A stretch of DNA of 64,000 bases. It comes from Thalassotalea_H castellviae (GTDB taxonomy: Bacteria > Pseudomonadota > Gammaproteobacteria > Enterobacterales > Alteromonadaceae). The notes under the pieces were generated by a model, which was not told the DNA's origin, did not search any database, and was given only the letters and a program-made list of their open reading frames with translations. Shown here piece by piece: positions 1 to 9,909 of this stretch. Where the stretch lies: contig NZ_JAVRIF010000006.1 in assembly GCF_031846185.1 (NCBI RefSeq), positions 62,001 through 126,000 on the forward strand, in the 5' to 3' direction. Every line of letters begins with the position of its first letter. The first letter of the stretch is position 1. A program made the translations under genes and the position numbers.

Positions 1-851
1 TGCTCGCTAATGGTGGAGACCTGAAGCGATGGTTAAGTCAATTATCAAATGATAATGCTCAAGGAGAATATTATTTAACTGATGTTATTGCCGCGTGTCA
101 TAGCGAAGGAAAAACAATAGCAACAGCACACCCTGAAACAGAAATTGAAGTTGAAGGAGCAAATAACCGAGTACAACTTGCGGCATTAGAGCGGGCATAT
201 CAATTACGCAAAGCTGAAGCTTTAATGATAGCAGGAGCGAGTCTTCGAGATCCCAATAGAATAGATGTTCGCGGCACTATGATGGTTGGACAAGAAGTTC
301 AAATAGACGTTAATTGTATCTTTGAAGGGGAAGTTGTAATCGCCCATGGTGCAAAAATTGGCGCTAACTGTATATTGAAAGACTGCTCCATTGGTGAAAA
401 TACCGAAATAAAACCCAATACTATCATCGAAGGTGCTGTGATTGGTGATCATTGTTCTGCGGGGCCATTTGCTCGGATACGACCTGATAGTGTGATGAAT
501 GAGAACTCCCATATTGGTAATTTTGTTGAAATGAAAAAAACAACTTTAGGGAGTGGTAGTAAGTCAGGTCATTTAACCTATTTAGGTAATACTACCGTCG
601 GTAATAACGTAAATATCGGTGCGGGAACAATCACCTGTAATTATGATGGCGTAAATAAGTCGCAAACCACAATTGATGATAATGCTTTTATTGGCTCTAA
701 TAGTTCACTTGTTGCGCCTGTATTTATAGGTTCTGGAGCTACCGTTGGTGCGGGATCTGTTATTGCTAAGGATGTAGAAGCCGAAGAATTAGCCGTGGCT
801 CGTGGTAAGCAACGTAATATTTCGGGTTGGAAAAAACCGGAAAAAAAATAA
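1..851 (+). CDS. glmU: Bifunctional GlmU, C-terminal part (UDP-GlcNAc pyrophosphorylase / GlcN-1-P acetyltransferase)
   Basis: The 5' end lies outside the window; the frame is open from base 3. The visible part covers the end of the pyrophosphorylase domain (ending near the segment VQLAALERAYQLRKAEALMI) and the whole left-handed beta-helix acetyltransferase domain, with hexapeptide repeats of the I-G-x-x-x-x-I type. The C-terminal block NYDGVNKSQTTI and the closing RGKQRNISGW are characteristic of GlmU. The enzyme makes UDP-GlcNAc in the cytoplasm from GlcN-1-P, acetyl-CoA and UTP, the step after GlmM. It is followed by a DeoR-type regulator and glmS, so the window opens in an amino-sugar locus supplying peptidoglycan and LPS precursors. 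A hairpin follows the stop codon. Confidence 0.97.
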   Translation, partial: LANGGDLKRWLSQLSNDNAQGEYYLTDVIAACHSEGKTIATAHPETEIEVEGANNRVQLAALERAYQLRKAEALMIAGASLRDPNRIDVRGTMMVGQEVQIDVNCIFEGEVVIAHGAKIGANCILKDCSIGENTEIKPNTIIEGAVIGDHCSAGPFARIRPDSVMNENSHIGNFVEMKKTTLGSGSKSGHLTYLGNTTVGNNVNIGAGTITCNYDGVNKSQTTIDDNAFIGSNSSLVAPVFIGSGATVGAGSVIAKDVEAEELAVARGKQRNISGWKKPEKK

Positions 852-867
852 CTACCCTCTGTTAAAT

Positions 868-894
868 AGGGCATTAAATCATCATTAATGCCCT
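868..894 (+). terminator. Hairpin after glmU
   Basis: A perfect 9-bp stem AGGGCATTA / TAATGCCCT encloses a 9-base loop, 17 bases after the glmU stop. There is no clear T-run after it, so it may be a weak intrinsic terminator or an mRNA 3'-end stabiliser. It separates glmU from the regulator gene. Confidence 0.5.
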
Positions 895-994
895 TAAATA
901 GCCAAATAATTTGTAACTAGGCTATAAATCCAAATTCTGATTGTTTTTTATCACAACTTTTGCTTAAATAGATAAGTTTTAAAACGAAACTTAA

Positions 995-1774
995 TTGAGT
1001 AAATCGAAAGTTATGACAAAAAGAAATACTAAGCAACGTCGCCATATTATCATTACCGAATTAAACAGTTTGGGTGAAGTTAGCGTTGATCAACTTTCTA
1101 AGAAATTTGATACCTCAGAAGTTACGATAAGAAAAGACTTAGCTGCCCTTGAAAATAGTGGCTTATTGCTTCGCCGTTATGGCGGTGCTGTTTCATTACC
1201 GAGTGAATTAATTGAGCCAAAGTGTGAAAAACTTTCAAAACGAAAGCTTAGTATCGCAAAAAAAGCAGCCACTCTCATCCGTGATCATAATAGAATTATT
1301 TTAGATAGCGGAAGTACAACATCCGCACTCGTGAATGAGTTGAGTAAGAAATCTGGCTTAGTAGTGATGACAAATTCACTATCGATAGCATCTGAAATTC
1401 AGGCTTTAGAAAATGAACCCACGCTATTGATGACTGGTGGTACATGGGACCCACTGTCAGAATCATTCCAAGGAAAAATCGCGGAAAGTGTTTTAAGATC
1501 TTATGATTTTGATCAGTTATTTATTGGTGCAGACGGCATTGATATTGAGCGTGGTACCACTACTTTTAATGAGTTATTAGGTTTAAGCCAAGTGATGGCG
1601 GAAGTTTCTCGAGAAGTGATTGTGATGATCGAATCTGAGAAAATTAATCGCAAAATACCTAATCTGGAAATACCTTGGCAGCAAGTGCACACGCTTATTA
1701 CTGATGATGACTTATCTGAAGAAGTAAGAAATAAACTAATAAAACAAGGCATTAATTTAATTTGTGCTAAGTAA
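995..1774 (+). CDS. DeoR-family transcriptional regulator upstream of glmS
   Basis: 259 residues from a TTG start; an in-frame ATG at 1013 is the alternative. The N-terminal helix-turn-helix (about residues 17-70) carries the DeoR pattern VSVDQLSKKFDTSEVTIRKDLAALENSGLLLRRYGGAV. The C-terminal DeoR sensor domain follows, with ILDSGSTT, MTNSL, LLMTGG and FIGADGID, the phosphosugar-binding blocks of the family. DeoR regulators are usually repressors inactivated by a sugar phosphate. Its position 19 bases before glmS suggests that it controls glmS in response to an amino-sugar phosphate; that effector is inferred, not seen. It is probably co-transcribed with glmS. Confidence 0.9.
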   Translation: MSKSKVMTKRNTKQRRHIIITELNSLGEVSVDQLSKKFDTSEVTIRKDLAALENSGLLLRRYGGAVSLPSELIEPKCEKLSKRKLSIAKKAATLIRDHNRIILDSGSTTSALVNELSKKSGLVVMTNSLSIASEIQALENEPTLLMTGGTWDPLSESFQGKIAESVLRSYDFDQLFIGADGIDIERGTTTFNELLGLSQVMAEVSREVIVMIESEKINRKIPNLEIPWQQVHTLITDDDLSEEVRNKLIKQGINLICAK

Positions 1775-1793
1775 GATATAAAAGGAAATAAAT

Positions 1794-3626
1794 ATGTGTG
1801 GAATCGTCGGTGCAGTAGCACAACGTGATGTGGCAGATATATTAGTAGAGGGGCTTAAACGTCTAGAGTACCGAGGCTATGATTCAGCTGGTGTAGCTAT
1901 TATTGATAATGATAAACAGTTACAGCGATCTCGTCGTTTAGGTAAAGTACAAGAACTTGCTGATGCATTAACTACACAACCGCTTAGTGGAGGAACGGGT
2001 ATTGCGCATACACGTTGGGCAACGCATGGTGCACCAAGTGAAGTAAATGCTCACCCTCATATTTCAAGCGAGAATATTGCGGTAGTACACAATGGCATTA
2101 TTGAGAACCATAAAGAACTCAAAGAAAAGCTACAAACGTTAGGTTATGTGTTTGTTTCTGAAACAGATACTGAGGTGATTGCACATCTTGTACATCATGA
2201 ATTAAAGACCGCAGATTCACTCGTTCAAGCCGTGCAAAAAACAGCGCTTCAGCTTGATGGTGCATACGGTACCGTAGTCATGGATAGCCAAGATAAAGAT
2301 CGACTTGTGGTCGCTCGTTCAGGGAGCCCATTAGTGATAGGTTACGGGGTTGGTGAAAACTTTATTGCCTCAGATATGTTGGCATTATTGCCTGTTACGC
2401 GTAAATTTTCTTTCTTAGAAGAAGGTGATGTAGCAGAAATTACCCGCTTTTCAGTTAATATTTATGATATCGATGGCAATGTTGTAGAGCGTGAAGCAAA
2501 AGAGCGTGAAGTCGCGCAAGACAGTGGTGACAAAGGTGAATATCGTCATTACATGCTTAAAGAAACCTATGAACAGCCAACTGCTATTCGAAATACCTTA
2601 GAAGGCCGTTTACTTGGTAACACGTTAGACATCAATACTTTTGGCGATGGTGCTGATACCATTTTTAAAGACATCGAACATGTGCAAATTATTGCATGTG
2701 GCACCAGTTACCACTCAGGCATGGTGGCACGTTATTGGTTAGAGTCGTTAGCCGGTGTGTCTTGTAATATCGAAATTGCTAGTGAATTTCGTTACCGTAA
2801 ATCGCATGTGCCGAAAAATGCCATGATCGTTACTATCTCGCAATCGGGTGAAACCGCAGATACGTTAGCTGCATTGCGTTTAGCAAAAGAATTAGGTTAT
2901 CGCGCTAGTTTAACTATTTGTAATGTAACGGGTTCATCATTAGTGCGTGAATCTGATTTAGCCTTTATGACCAAAGCCGGCGCTGAAATTGGCGTTGCTT
3001 CAACGAAAGCATTCACCACGCAACTTGTTGGCTTGTTGATGATGACATTAGCTATTGGCCAACATAATGGCATGAGTGAAAATATCCAACATGATATTGC
3101 ACAATCACTGCTTACCTTGCCAAATAAATTGGATGAAGTGCTCGCGTTAGCCAGTTCTATTGAAGATTTAGCGGAAGATTTTGCTGATAAAAATCACGCT
3201 TTATTTTTAGGCCGTGGTGATCAATATCCTATCGCAATGGAAGGTGCGCTTAAGTTAAAAGAAATTTCATATATTCATGCTGAAGCATATGCTGCCGGTG
3301 AATTAAAGCATGGTCCTTTAGCGCTTATTGATGCTGAAATGCCAGTAATTGTCGTAGCACCGCAAAATGACCTCATTGAAAAACTAAAATCAAACGTTGA
3401 AGAAGTACGCGCACGTGGTGGTTTGATGTATGTCTTTGCCGATGCCGATGCAAAATTTGAAAGTGATGACACCATGAAAGTGATCAACGTGCCTCATTGC
3501 GATGATTTAATAGCGCCTATCGTTTATACATTGCCATTACAGTTGTTATCTTATTACGTGGCTATCATTAAAGGCACTGATGTTGACCAACCGCGTAATT
3601 TAGCCAAAAGTGTTACGGTTGAATAA
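1794..3626 (+). CDS. glmS: Glutamine-fructose-6-phosphate aminotransferase (isomerizing)
   Basis: 610 residues, the normal length. Starts MCGIVGAV, so Cys2 becomes the N-terminal nucleophile of the glutaminase domain. The glutaminase blocks RLEYRGYDSAG and HTRWATHG are present, followed by two SIS isomerase domains with CGTSYHSG, SQSGETADT, ASTKAFTTQ and LGRGDQYPIAMEGALKLKEI. It ends in PRNLAKSVTVE, the conserved tail whose coding DNA is the TnsD recognition site of attTn7. The enzyme makes glucosamine-6-phosphate from fructose-6-phosphate and glutamine. A purine-rich AAAGGAAAT ribosome site lies just before the ATG. The transposon begins 25 bases after the stop, so the gene is intact but separated from its native terminator. 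Confidence 0.98.
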   Translation: MCGIVGAVAQRDVADILVEGLKRLEYRGYDSAGVAIIDNDKQLQRSRRLGKVQELADALTTQPLSGGTGIAHTRWATHGAPSEVNAHPHISSENIAVVHNGIIENHKELKEKLQTLGYVFVSETDTEVIAHLVHHELKTADSLVQAVQKTALQLDGAYGTVVMDSQDKDRLVVARSGSPLVIGYGVGENFIASDMLALLPVTRKFSFLEEGDVAEITRFSVNIYDIDGNVVEREAKEREVAQDSGDKGEYRHYMLKETYEQPTAIRNTLEGRLLGNTLDINTFGDGADTIFKDIEHVQIIACGTSYHSGMVARYWLESLAGVSCNIEIASEFRYRKSHVPKNAMIVTISQSGETADTLAALRLAKELGYRASLTICNVTGSSLVRESDLAFMTKAGAEIGVASTKAFTTQLVGLLMMTLAIGQHNGMSENIQHDIAQSLLTLPNKLDEVLALASSIEDLAEDFADKNHALFLGRGDQYPIAMEGALKLKEISYIHAEAYAAGELKHGPLALIDAEMPVIVVAPQNDLIEKLKSNVEEVRARGGLMYVFADADAKFESDDTMKVINVPHCDDLIAPIVYTLPLQLLSYYVAIIKGTDVDQPRNLAKSVTVE

Positions 3627-3646
3627 TTATTACTCTCCCACATTTT

Positions 3647-3651
3647 TGTCC
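3647..3651. repeat. Target-site duplication TGTCC, glmS side
   Basis: TGTCC lies directly before the terminal TGTAA of the element and recurs at 59139-59143 directly after the other terminal ACA. A 5-bp duplication 20-25 bases past the glmS stop is the classical Tn7 insertion signature. Confidence 0.93.
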
Positions 3652-3720
3652 TGTAATTTTACAATAAAGTACCATACTAACCAATAAAGTATCATACTTT
3701 ACAAATTAGTTTCATACTAT
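3652..3720. repeat. glmS-proximal transposon end: terminal repeat plus three abutting TnsB-type sites
   Basis: Three 20-bp sites lie head to tail at 3661-3680, 3681-3700 and 3701-3720, sharing the core AAAGTATCATACT with 1-5 changes each. The outermost overlaps the terminal TGTAATTTTAC. Close packing of sites matches the Tn7 right end. The array also lies just upstream of tnsA, so TnsB bound here could repress tns transcription, as is known for Tn7. Confidence 0.85.
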
Positions 3721-3767
3721 TAAGGTTTAGGCTATTCTGAATTCATCAGAATAGCCTGGACCTATAA

Positions 3768-4625
3768 ATGAAAGACTTTCTTGTACCAGCCCCAAAAACA
3801 ATCGTAGAACTTATTAAGCCTGCCATAATAAAACGTTTAACGGTGGAAAAACGTGGTCAAGGTGACGGTAAACATTATAAACCCTTTCTTACAGTCAGAG
3901 ATGTGCCTAGCAAAGGCAGAGTTCATAGAAGACCGGCACTAACTCATGGCCGTATCGTGCATTTATTATCTGATTTAGAGCTTTCCACTTTTTTACTTTT
4001 CGATTGGAATCTTTCTGTCACCGATATTAAAGAGCAGTTTCCTCTCGATCCCGAAAAAACAGCCAAAATTTCAGAGCGCCTTGGAATTCCCCATCCTGCA
4101 GTAAGTGGTGTAACCCAAGTTATGACTACTGACTTACTTTTAGACACCCTGCAAAATAACAAAGTCGTTCAAGTAGCAATTTCAGTTAAATATAGTGACG
4201 AATTAGAAGATGTCCGAGTTATTGAAAAACAAGAATTAGAACGGCGCTACTGGGAAAGCTTGGGTATCCAGTGGTATCTTTTCACCGAGAATGAAGTTCC
4301 TTTCATACTTATTCAAAATATTAAGTGGCTCTTACCACACATGCATAGTTATGATTTAAATAAAGCAAGTCAGATCGATGTGTTTAATGCAGTAAATGAG
4401 GCAATACTTACCCATCCAAGCGATAAAATAGCTGTGGTAATGAAGTATCTAGATGATCAGTATAAAGTCGATGGTGGCACATATTTATCTTATCTAAGGC
4501 ATCTATTAGCACAAAATGCTTTCACTTGGGATCTCATGAATATTAACCATAAATCTCTAAACTCATTAGATTTGAAAGCTTCAGATTTTTGGATCGATAA
4601 GGAGCATGAATATGTTCATGCCTAA
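3768..4625 (+). CDS. tnsA: Tn7-type transposase subunit TnsA (endonuclease)
   Basis: 285 residues (Tn7 TnsA 273). TnsA cuts the 5' ends of the transposon and works with TnsB for cut-and-paste movement. The restriction-enzyme-like core is visible: E71 (in DLELSTF), D122 (in MTTDLLL) and K141 (in ISVKY), each offset by 8-9 from the Tn7 catalytic residues E63, D114 and K132. The C-terminal half (residues about 165-285) is the helical TnsC-contacting domain. First gene of a tnsABCDE operon; it overlaps tnsB by 14 bases. The ATG follows the end-repeat array by about 50 bases, leaving room for one promoter in the end sequence. Confidence 0.96.
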   Translation: MKDFLVPAPKTIVELIKPAIIKRLTVEKRGQGDGKHYKPFLTVRDVPSKGRVHRRPALTHGRIVHLLSDLELSTFLLFDWNLSVTDIKEQFPLDPEKTAKISERLGIPHPAVSGVTQVMTTDLLLDTLQNNKVVQVAISVKYSDELEDVRVIEKQELERRYWESLGIQWYLFTENEVPFILIQNIKWLLPHMHSYDLNKASQIDVFNAVNEAILTHPSDKIAVVMKYLDDQYKVDGGTYLSYLRHLLAQNAFTWDLMNINHKSLNSLDLKASDFWIDKEHEYVHA

Positions 4626-6711
4626 CGATGTACATCAAATAAACTCAAAGAGATTAAGAGTACTTTGGTCTAACCCTGAAGTAATATTTTATATTGATAT
4701 AGATCGAGATAATGCATTGCCGGAATATGCTTCTAGAGACGAATTTGAACATCTGATGGCGAAAAATGAATTAGAAGTAATCGAAGATCCACATATTAAT
4801 GTTTCAATGACCTTTCCTCAAAAAGGTTCAAAATCTGAGAGTATTCAAGATAGAGCTTGGAGTGCTATTCAGAATGCTGTTAATAACGTACCTGATATAT
4901 ATTTAAGAAAACAAAGAGGGGTATTACTAAACCAAGTAATACAAGAAAGTGGAGCCACAAAGCAAACAGTATATCGTTGGTTCCGACGGTATTGGCAATT
5001 AGGTATGTGTAAAAACACACTAAACGGCCAATACAATCGTTGTGGCGGCTTAGGTAAAAGCAGAAAAGTAGGGGAAAAGAAGCTTGGTGCTCCGCGTACG
5101 AGAACACCAGGAGATGGCGTTAATGTCGATGACAATATTAAAGCTATTTTTAGAGTAGCTATTGAAAAATGCTTATTAAATGAAAACCAGTATGAATTTG
5201 ATTATGCTTACAACCAAGTATTAATAGCCTTTGGCGTTCCTTTGCCTTGTAAAGCAGAACATTTGCTTGAAGTACCTACTGCTCGCCAATTTCGTTATTT
5301 TTATAATAAAGAATACACTTCCCTTGAGATTACCAGAAAGAGAAAAGGTGAAATTAACTATCAAAAGGATTATAGACCGGTCCTGAGTTCTTCTACCACT
5401 GAAGTATCTGGACCTGGTAGTCGATACCAAATTGATGCCACAATCGCAGATGTATACCTTGTCTCAGCTGATGATAGGAATAAGGTAATAGGGAGGCCTA
5501 CTATGTATTTTGTAGTTGATGTCTTTAGTCGAGCAATTGTTGGTATGTATATAGGGTTAGAAAATGCATCATGGGTAAGTGCTATGGAAGCATTGTCAAA
5601 TACGGTACTTGATAAAGTTGAATATTGTAAACAATTCGATATAGAAATAACTGAGAATATGTGGCCTACGGTAGGCTTACCTGAGACTATTATTGGCGAT
5701 CGAGGTGAAATTTTAGGTCGCCATATTGAGGTGTTGAGCAAAGCTTTTCATGTCGATATTGAAAATACCCCACCTTATAGAGCAGATTGGAAAGGCATTG
5801 TAGAGCGTTACTTCAAAACAGTACAAGTTAAAATGAAGCCATTTGTGGAAGGCTACGTTACCAAAGTAGCTATTGGTAAAAAAAAGCATGGGAAAGATTA
5901 TCGTCAAGACAGTATTCATACTTTAAAAGAGTTTACTCAAATGATGATAAAAATAGTCCTTTTTTACAATAATGAACACACATTGAGTGAGTACGATCCA
6001 GATAAAGACCTACCTAATGATTTACCTTATAACCCACTTGATTTATGGGAATGGGGAATTCAATACCGTACTGGCCGTTTAAGAAGGCCTAATTCTGACA
6101 TTGTAAAAGTAAATTTATTACCGCATACCGAAGCTACAGTAACAGAAAAAGGCTTAAAGCTTTTTAATTGCTATTACACTTGCAAAGAAGCTCTGGACTG
6201 GGGTTGGTTTGAGGGCAACTACAACGGCCCCAAAAAAGTAACTATCGCTTATGATTTATACTCGGCTAATGTGATTTACCTTAGGCTCAATGATAATTAC
6301 TCTACTTTTATTACAGCTGCCTTAGCTCCTCGAAGTCGAGCATATCAAGACTTGACCATGTGGGAAGTTTGGCAACGTAATGATATTAATGCCGATGTGG
6401 CTGCTACTTCCAGTTTAAAATCAAGAGCTGGTTCTGTTAATTTAGTTAATGATTTAGAAACGATAGCTTCTCGTTCTAAAGCTTTTCAGCCTACTAATAA
6501 GCCATCAACAAAATCAGAAAAAGTGACCGGTATAAGAGAAAATAAACGTATAGAAAGACAGAATGAGCGAGCAAATAAGTATGGTAATCAGACCGATAAT
6601 CTACAACCAGATAATGTAACTTCATTACATAATGAGAAAAAAGCAGCCAAAAGCTATAAATTACCTACCAGCCTTAAAAGCCTATTAAAGAGTGATAGCG
6701 ATGACGAATAG
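4612..6711 (+). CDS. tnsB: Tn7-type transposase TnsB (DDE integrase)
   Basis: 699 residues from the ATG at 4612, which has AAGGAG 7 bases ahead; an ATG at 4606 is too close to that site. The helix-turn-helix near residues 85-130 (SGATKQTVYRWFRRYW) is followed by an rve integrase core with the triad D275 (YQIDAT), D363 (GDRGE) and E398 (GIVERYF), two residues shifted from Tn7 D273, D361 and E396. A C-terminal beta-barrel and a charged tail follow. TnsB binds the end sites, cuts the 3' ends and joins them to target DNA. Overlaps tnsA and tnsC, indicating translational coupling. Confidence 0.97.
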   Translation: MFMPNDVHQINSKRLRVLWSNPEVIFYIDIDRDNALPEYASRDEFEHLMAKNELEVIEDPHINVSMTFPQKGSKSESIQDRAWSAIQNAVNNVPDIYLRKQRGVLLNQVIQESGATKQTVYRWFRRYWQLGMCKNTLNGQYNRCGGLGKSRKVGEKKLGAPRTRTPGDGVNVDDNIKAIFRVAIEKCLLNENQYEFDYAYNQVLIAFGVPLPCKAEHLLEVPTARQFRYFYNKEYTSLEITRKRKGEINYQKDYRPVLSSSTTEVSGPGSRYQIDATIADVYLVSADDRNKVIGRPTMYFVVDVFSRAIVGMYIGLENASWVSAMEALSNTVLDKVEYCKQFDIEITENMWPTVGLPETIIGDRGEILGRHIEVLSKAFHVDIENTPPYRADWKGIVERYFKTVQVKMKPFVEGYVTKVAIGKKKHGKDYRQDSIHTLKEFTQMMIKIVLFYNNEHTLSEYDPDKDLPNDLPYNPLDLWEWGIQYRTGRLRRPNSDIVKVNLLPHTEATVTEKGLKLFNCYYTCKEALDWGWFEGNYNGPKKVTIAYDLYSANVIYLRLNDNYSTFITAALAPRSRAYQDLTMWEVWQRNDINADVAATSSLKSRAGSVNLVNDLETIASRSKAFQPTNKPSTKSEKVTGIRENKRIERQNERANKYGNQTDNLQPDNVTSLHNEKKAAKSYKLPTSLKSLLKSDSDDE

Positions 6712-8362
6712 TTCTGATCAAAGTTATTTCAAAACAGCAGAGTATATTGATCCTGGTTTACCCGAATATGCAGATAACCCGCTTATCGCAGCTTTGTCGC
6801 CAATAAACAGTGTTAATGATGTTGTTGAAATGTTGAATAAGAGACCTAAATTTGACGATAAAGAAATTAACTTAAAAGGGCATGTTAGGGTACATGCTAT
6901 TAGTCGTTTAACTCGAGATTTTTTTGTCCCTCAAACCACGCATTTAGTACTTGAACAAAAATTCTCCCAACTTATACGTAAAAGTTATCTTGGGCGGAAT
7001 CCAAAAACAGCTACATTCAAGCGTAAGTTAAATCAAATGAGGTCGATAATTCAAAATCAAGACTTAACCTCATATGTACATAGCGAAAGTAACTCTAATG
7101 CATCATCGATGGCTATTTCAGGTATATCAGGTGCAGGGAAATCTACAGCAACTAATAAGATTTTAAACAATTACGATAAGGTGATTTACCATCCTGAATA
7201 TCAATTATTGCAAGTGCCATGGATAAAAATTGATTGTCCTTATGAAGGCTCGTTATCAGAGTTTTGCGAAAGTTTTTTTATTGCATTAGATAAAAGGTTA
7301 AATACTCGTTACAGAGATAAATATACTGCAGGTCGACCCACTATAGGCAAAATGATTGCGGACGTAGCTGACCTCTGTTTAATTCATGCTATTGGGTTAA
7401 TTGTTGTCGATGAGTTCCAGCATATGAACCTCGCTAAAAGTGGTGGCGAGAAAAAAATGATAAATTTCTTAGTGACATTAGTTAATGTCGTTGAAGTTTC
7501 AATTGTATTAATCGGCACACCAACAGCGCTCCGTTTATTTTCAAATGAATTTAGACAAGCTCGCAGAGCATCAGGTGAAGGTAGTATTGTTTGGGATAAA
7601 ATGGCATTTGATGAAAGCTGGGATGATTTTTTATTGGAATTGTTTCAGTATCAATGGCTGGAATCGCACACTGAACTTGATGAAGCTTTTACTCATATAC
7701 TTTATGAATTATCACAAGGTATACCAGACATAGCAGTTAAACTTTTTTGTCTTGCTCAAGCTCGAGCTATTTTACTAGCCAAGTCACCAGATGAAGAATG
7801 TCTGACTACGGGGTTATTTAATGATGTATTTGAAGAAGAGTTTTCTATTGTAAAGCCCATGTTAGATGCTCTTAGAACAAATGATAAGAAAGCTTTAGAG
7901 GCCTGTAAAGATATTGTGATACCAAAGATTGAAAGTGGATTACTCAATGGCTTTGATCATTTAAAAGCAATGCCGTTGAAAATACCAAAAAGAATAGAGA
8001 CAGGCGATTCGTTACAAAATGACGTAGTGAATAATGCCATTTCAACACTTATTTCAATGGGGGTAACTGAGGATATAGTACGTCCACTTGTACAAGATTG
8101 TATAGCATCGAATCCCGAAGTTTCACTTATCGACATCATTCATCAAGCAACATCTTCATTTACAACAACAAGTACAGCCAATATTAAAAAAGGGCCAAAG
8201 AAAATAAGTAAGAGTACATCAAATAAAGTTAAAGAGATGGATTGGGGGCAATTATCACAGTCTGACCTTCGTAAAGTATATTCATCAAAGTCAGGCACAA
8301 TGTATGAAGCTTTAAAAGAAAATGGTCACATATACCCCATAAAGCAGTTTTTGGCAGGTTAA
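6701..8362 (+). CDS. tnsC: Tn7-type AAA+ regulator TnsC
   Basis: 553 residues from ATG 6701, which overlaps the end of tnsB; a GTG at 6692 is a weaker alternative. AAA+ motifs: Walker A GISGAGKST at residues 141-149, Walker B LIVVDEFQH, sensor I VLIGTPTA. TnsC forms an ATP-dependent filament on target DNA marked by TnsD or TnsE and licenses TnsAB, and it mediates target immunity. Length equals Tn7 TnsC (555). The C-terminal tail (KKGPKKISKSTSNKVKEMDW) is basic, as expected for the TnsA/TnsB-contacting end. Confidence 0.96.
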   Translation: MTNSSDQSYFKTAEYIDPGLPEYADNPLIAALSPINSVNDVVEMLNKRPKFDDKEINLKGHVRVHAISRLTRDFFVPQTTHLVLEQKFSQLIRKSYLGRNPKTATFKRKLNQMRSIIQNQDLTSYVHSESNSNASSMAISGISGAGKSTATNKILNNYDKVIYHPEYQLLQVPWIKIDCPYEGSLSEFCESFFIALDKRLNTRYRDKYTAGRPTIGKMIADVADLCLIHAIGLIVVDEFQHMNLAKSGGEKKMINFLVTLVNVVEVSIVLIGTPTALRLFSNEFRQARRASGEGSIVWDKMAFDESWDDFLLELFQYQWLESHTELDEAFTHILYELSQGIPDIAVKLFCLAQARAILLAKSPDEECLTTGLFNDVFEEEFSIVKPMLDALRTNDKKALEACKDIVIPKIESGLLNGFDHLKAMPLKIPKRIETGDSLQNDVVNNAISTLISMGVTEDIVRPLVQDCIASNPEVSLIDIIHQATSSFTTTSTANIKKGPKKISKSTSNKVKEMDWGQLSQSDLRKVYSSKSGTMYEALKENGHIYPIKQFLAG

Positions 8363-8364
8363 TA

Positions 8365-9909
8365 TTGCTAGCATATTTTCCAAAAGCGTATGAAGATGAA
8401 TTGCTATATAGCATGATTGCACGATATAGCATTCATACTGGCCAAACAGCTAATCAAAAGGCTGTAATTCATGATGTCTTTGGAAAAAGAACAGCTGTTG
8501 CAATACCTGACTTACCAAGTCACCTTAATGCATTTAGCGAAAGAGTGGCTGTTGTGTGGTCTATTTCAGCTTCTAGTTTGATTGATAAGCATACAATGGC
8601 AAATTTGTATATTCCGTTCCTATCGGGTCAACAAGCTCAACTTATAGTTTCATCAATGAAGTCAAATTTTGGTGGCAACATTCATACTCGAGCAGGCATT
8701 GCAGCTTCTAGTATTAAAACAAATCAATATTTTCGTTATTGCCCTATTTGTTCATTAGAACAAGAAAGAAAACTTGGAGAAACTTATTGGCTGAGAAAAC
8801 ATCAATTACCATGTATTAACGTTTGTTTAACGCATCAATGCGAACTGATTGATTCGCAAATACCTTTTTATTCGATTCAAAAACATCATTTTCACGCATC
8901 AGAGAACATTAATAAAAATAAGCTAATTTCAGCTGTTTCTCTCAGTAAACAAGAATGTAAATTAATTGACCGCTTTTATGCTCTCTTAAATTTAAAAACG
9001 ATAAAGCCTTGTTCTAGTTGTCAATGGACTATGTTTTATAAAAAAATAGCATTAGATTTAAACATGATGAATGGTAACTACGTCGATCATAAAGCTATTT
9101 ATGATCACTTGATTAAAGACTGGGAAAACACCTGTTTTAGAAAATATTTACCCAAAAGCTATCACAATAGCTGGTTAGTAGACATTTTTCGTAAGCACAG
9201 AAAGTCTTTTCATCCCATTCGACACATAATGGTTTGGAGCTCTTTTCTATTTGATAAATCGTTAGAAGAAATTTTTACAATGGTTAATGCATTCCCAACC
9301 AAAAGTAGTAATAAGAAAGATAGAAAGTTTGTAGCTCTACAAAAAACGAATAAAAATATAAGCGAACAAAGATGTGCCTGGCTTGATTTATGTAATACAA
9401 ATATCGAGTTAGGGATTAAATGTTTAAGGAATACAGATAATGGTGGAAGCCTATATGCATGGTTATATAGGCACGATAGAGACTGGTTAAAGAAAAACTC
9501 ACCTGACGCTAAACGTATTAATTTGAATCGATACAAAAGAGATTATAAAGCGTGGGATGAAGAAAATATCTTATTACTTCAAGAGTATATAACTGAAATA
9601 ACTACCCTCAAAAAACGTCCCAGAATCAGCAAAACGTACTTAATTAAAAAGCTACCTACCCCAAATTCAGTTGAAAAACATTTAACCGATTTACCAAGAA
9701 CAGCGAAATGGTTGGAGCTCAATCAAGAAAATAAAGTAGATTACAGAAAGTTTCGATTACGTATTGCCCATCAGGCATTAGAGGCATTAAATCTACCAAT
9801 ACAACAATGGCGCTTACTACGTTTAGCATCAATTCGTAAAGAGTACGTCACAGAAGATATTGAACATTACATTTTCAAATTAATTCATAAAGCGGTGGTG
9901 GCAGCATAA
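8365..9909 (+). CDS. tnsD: Target selector TnsD (TniQ family), glmS-directed
   Basis: 514 residues (Tn7 TnsD 508), starting at TTG two bases after tnsC. The N-terminal TniQ domain begins AYFPKAYEDELLYSMIARY. A zinc-finger motif at about residues 125-155 has C-P-I-C, then L-P-C and C-L-T-H. The rest is the long DNA-binding C-terminal region. TnsD recognises the 3' end of glmS and directs insertion about 25 bp past the stop, which is exactly where this element sits; that supports glmS specificity. The last base of its stop is the first base of the tnsE ATG (TAATG). Confidence 0.95.
   Translation: MLAYFPKAYEDELLYSMIARYSIHTGQTANQKAVIHDVFGKRTAVAIPDLPSHLNAFSERVAVVWSISASSLIDKHTMANLYIPFLSGQQAQLIVSSMKSNFGGNIHTRAGIAASSIKTNQYFRYCPICSLEQERKLGETYWLRKHQLPCINVCLTHQCELIDSQIPFYSIQKHHFHASENINKNKLISAVSLSKQECKLIDRFYALLNLKTIKPCSSCQWTMFYKKIALDLNMMNGNYVDHKAIYDHLIKDWENTCFRKYLPKSYHNSWLVDIFRKHRKSFHPIRHIMVWSSFLFDKSLEEIFTMVNAFPTKSSNKKDRKFVALQKTNKNISEQRCAWLDLCNTNIELGIKCLRNTDNGGSLYAWLYRHDRDWLKKNSPDAKRINLNRYKRDYKAWDEENILLLQEYITEITTLKKRPRISKTYLIKKLPTPNSVEKHLTDLPRTAKWLELNQENKVDYRKFRLRIAHQALEALNLPIQQWRLLRLASIRKEYVTEDIEHYIFKLIHKAVVAA

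Noticed and set aside
3647..3652. Transposon end placed at TGTCCTGTAA (3647)
   Set aside because: TGTCC recurs outside the other end, and alignment of the two ends begins at TGTAA, so TGTCC is the duplication.
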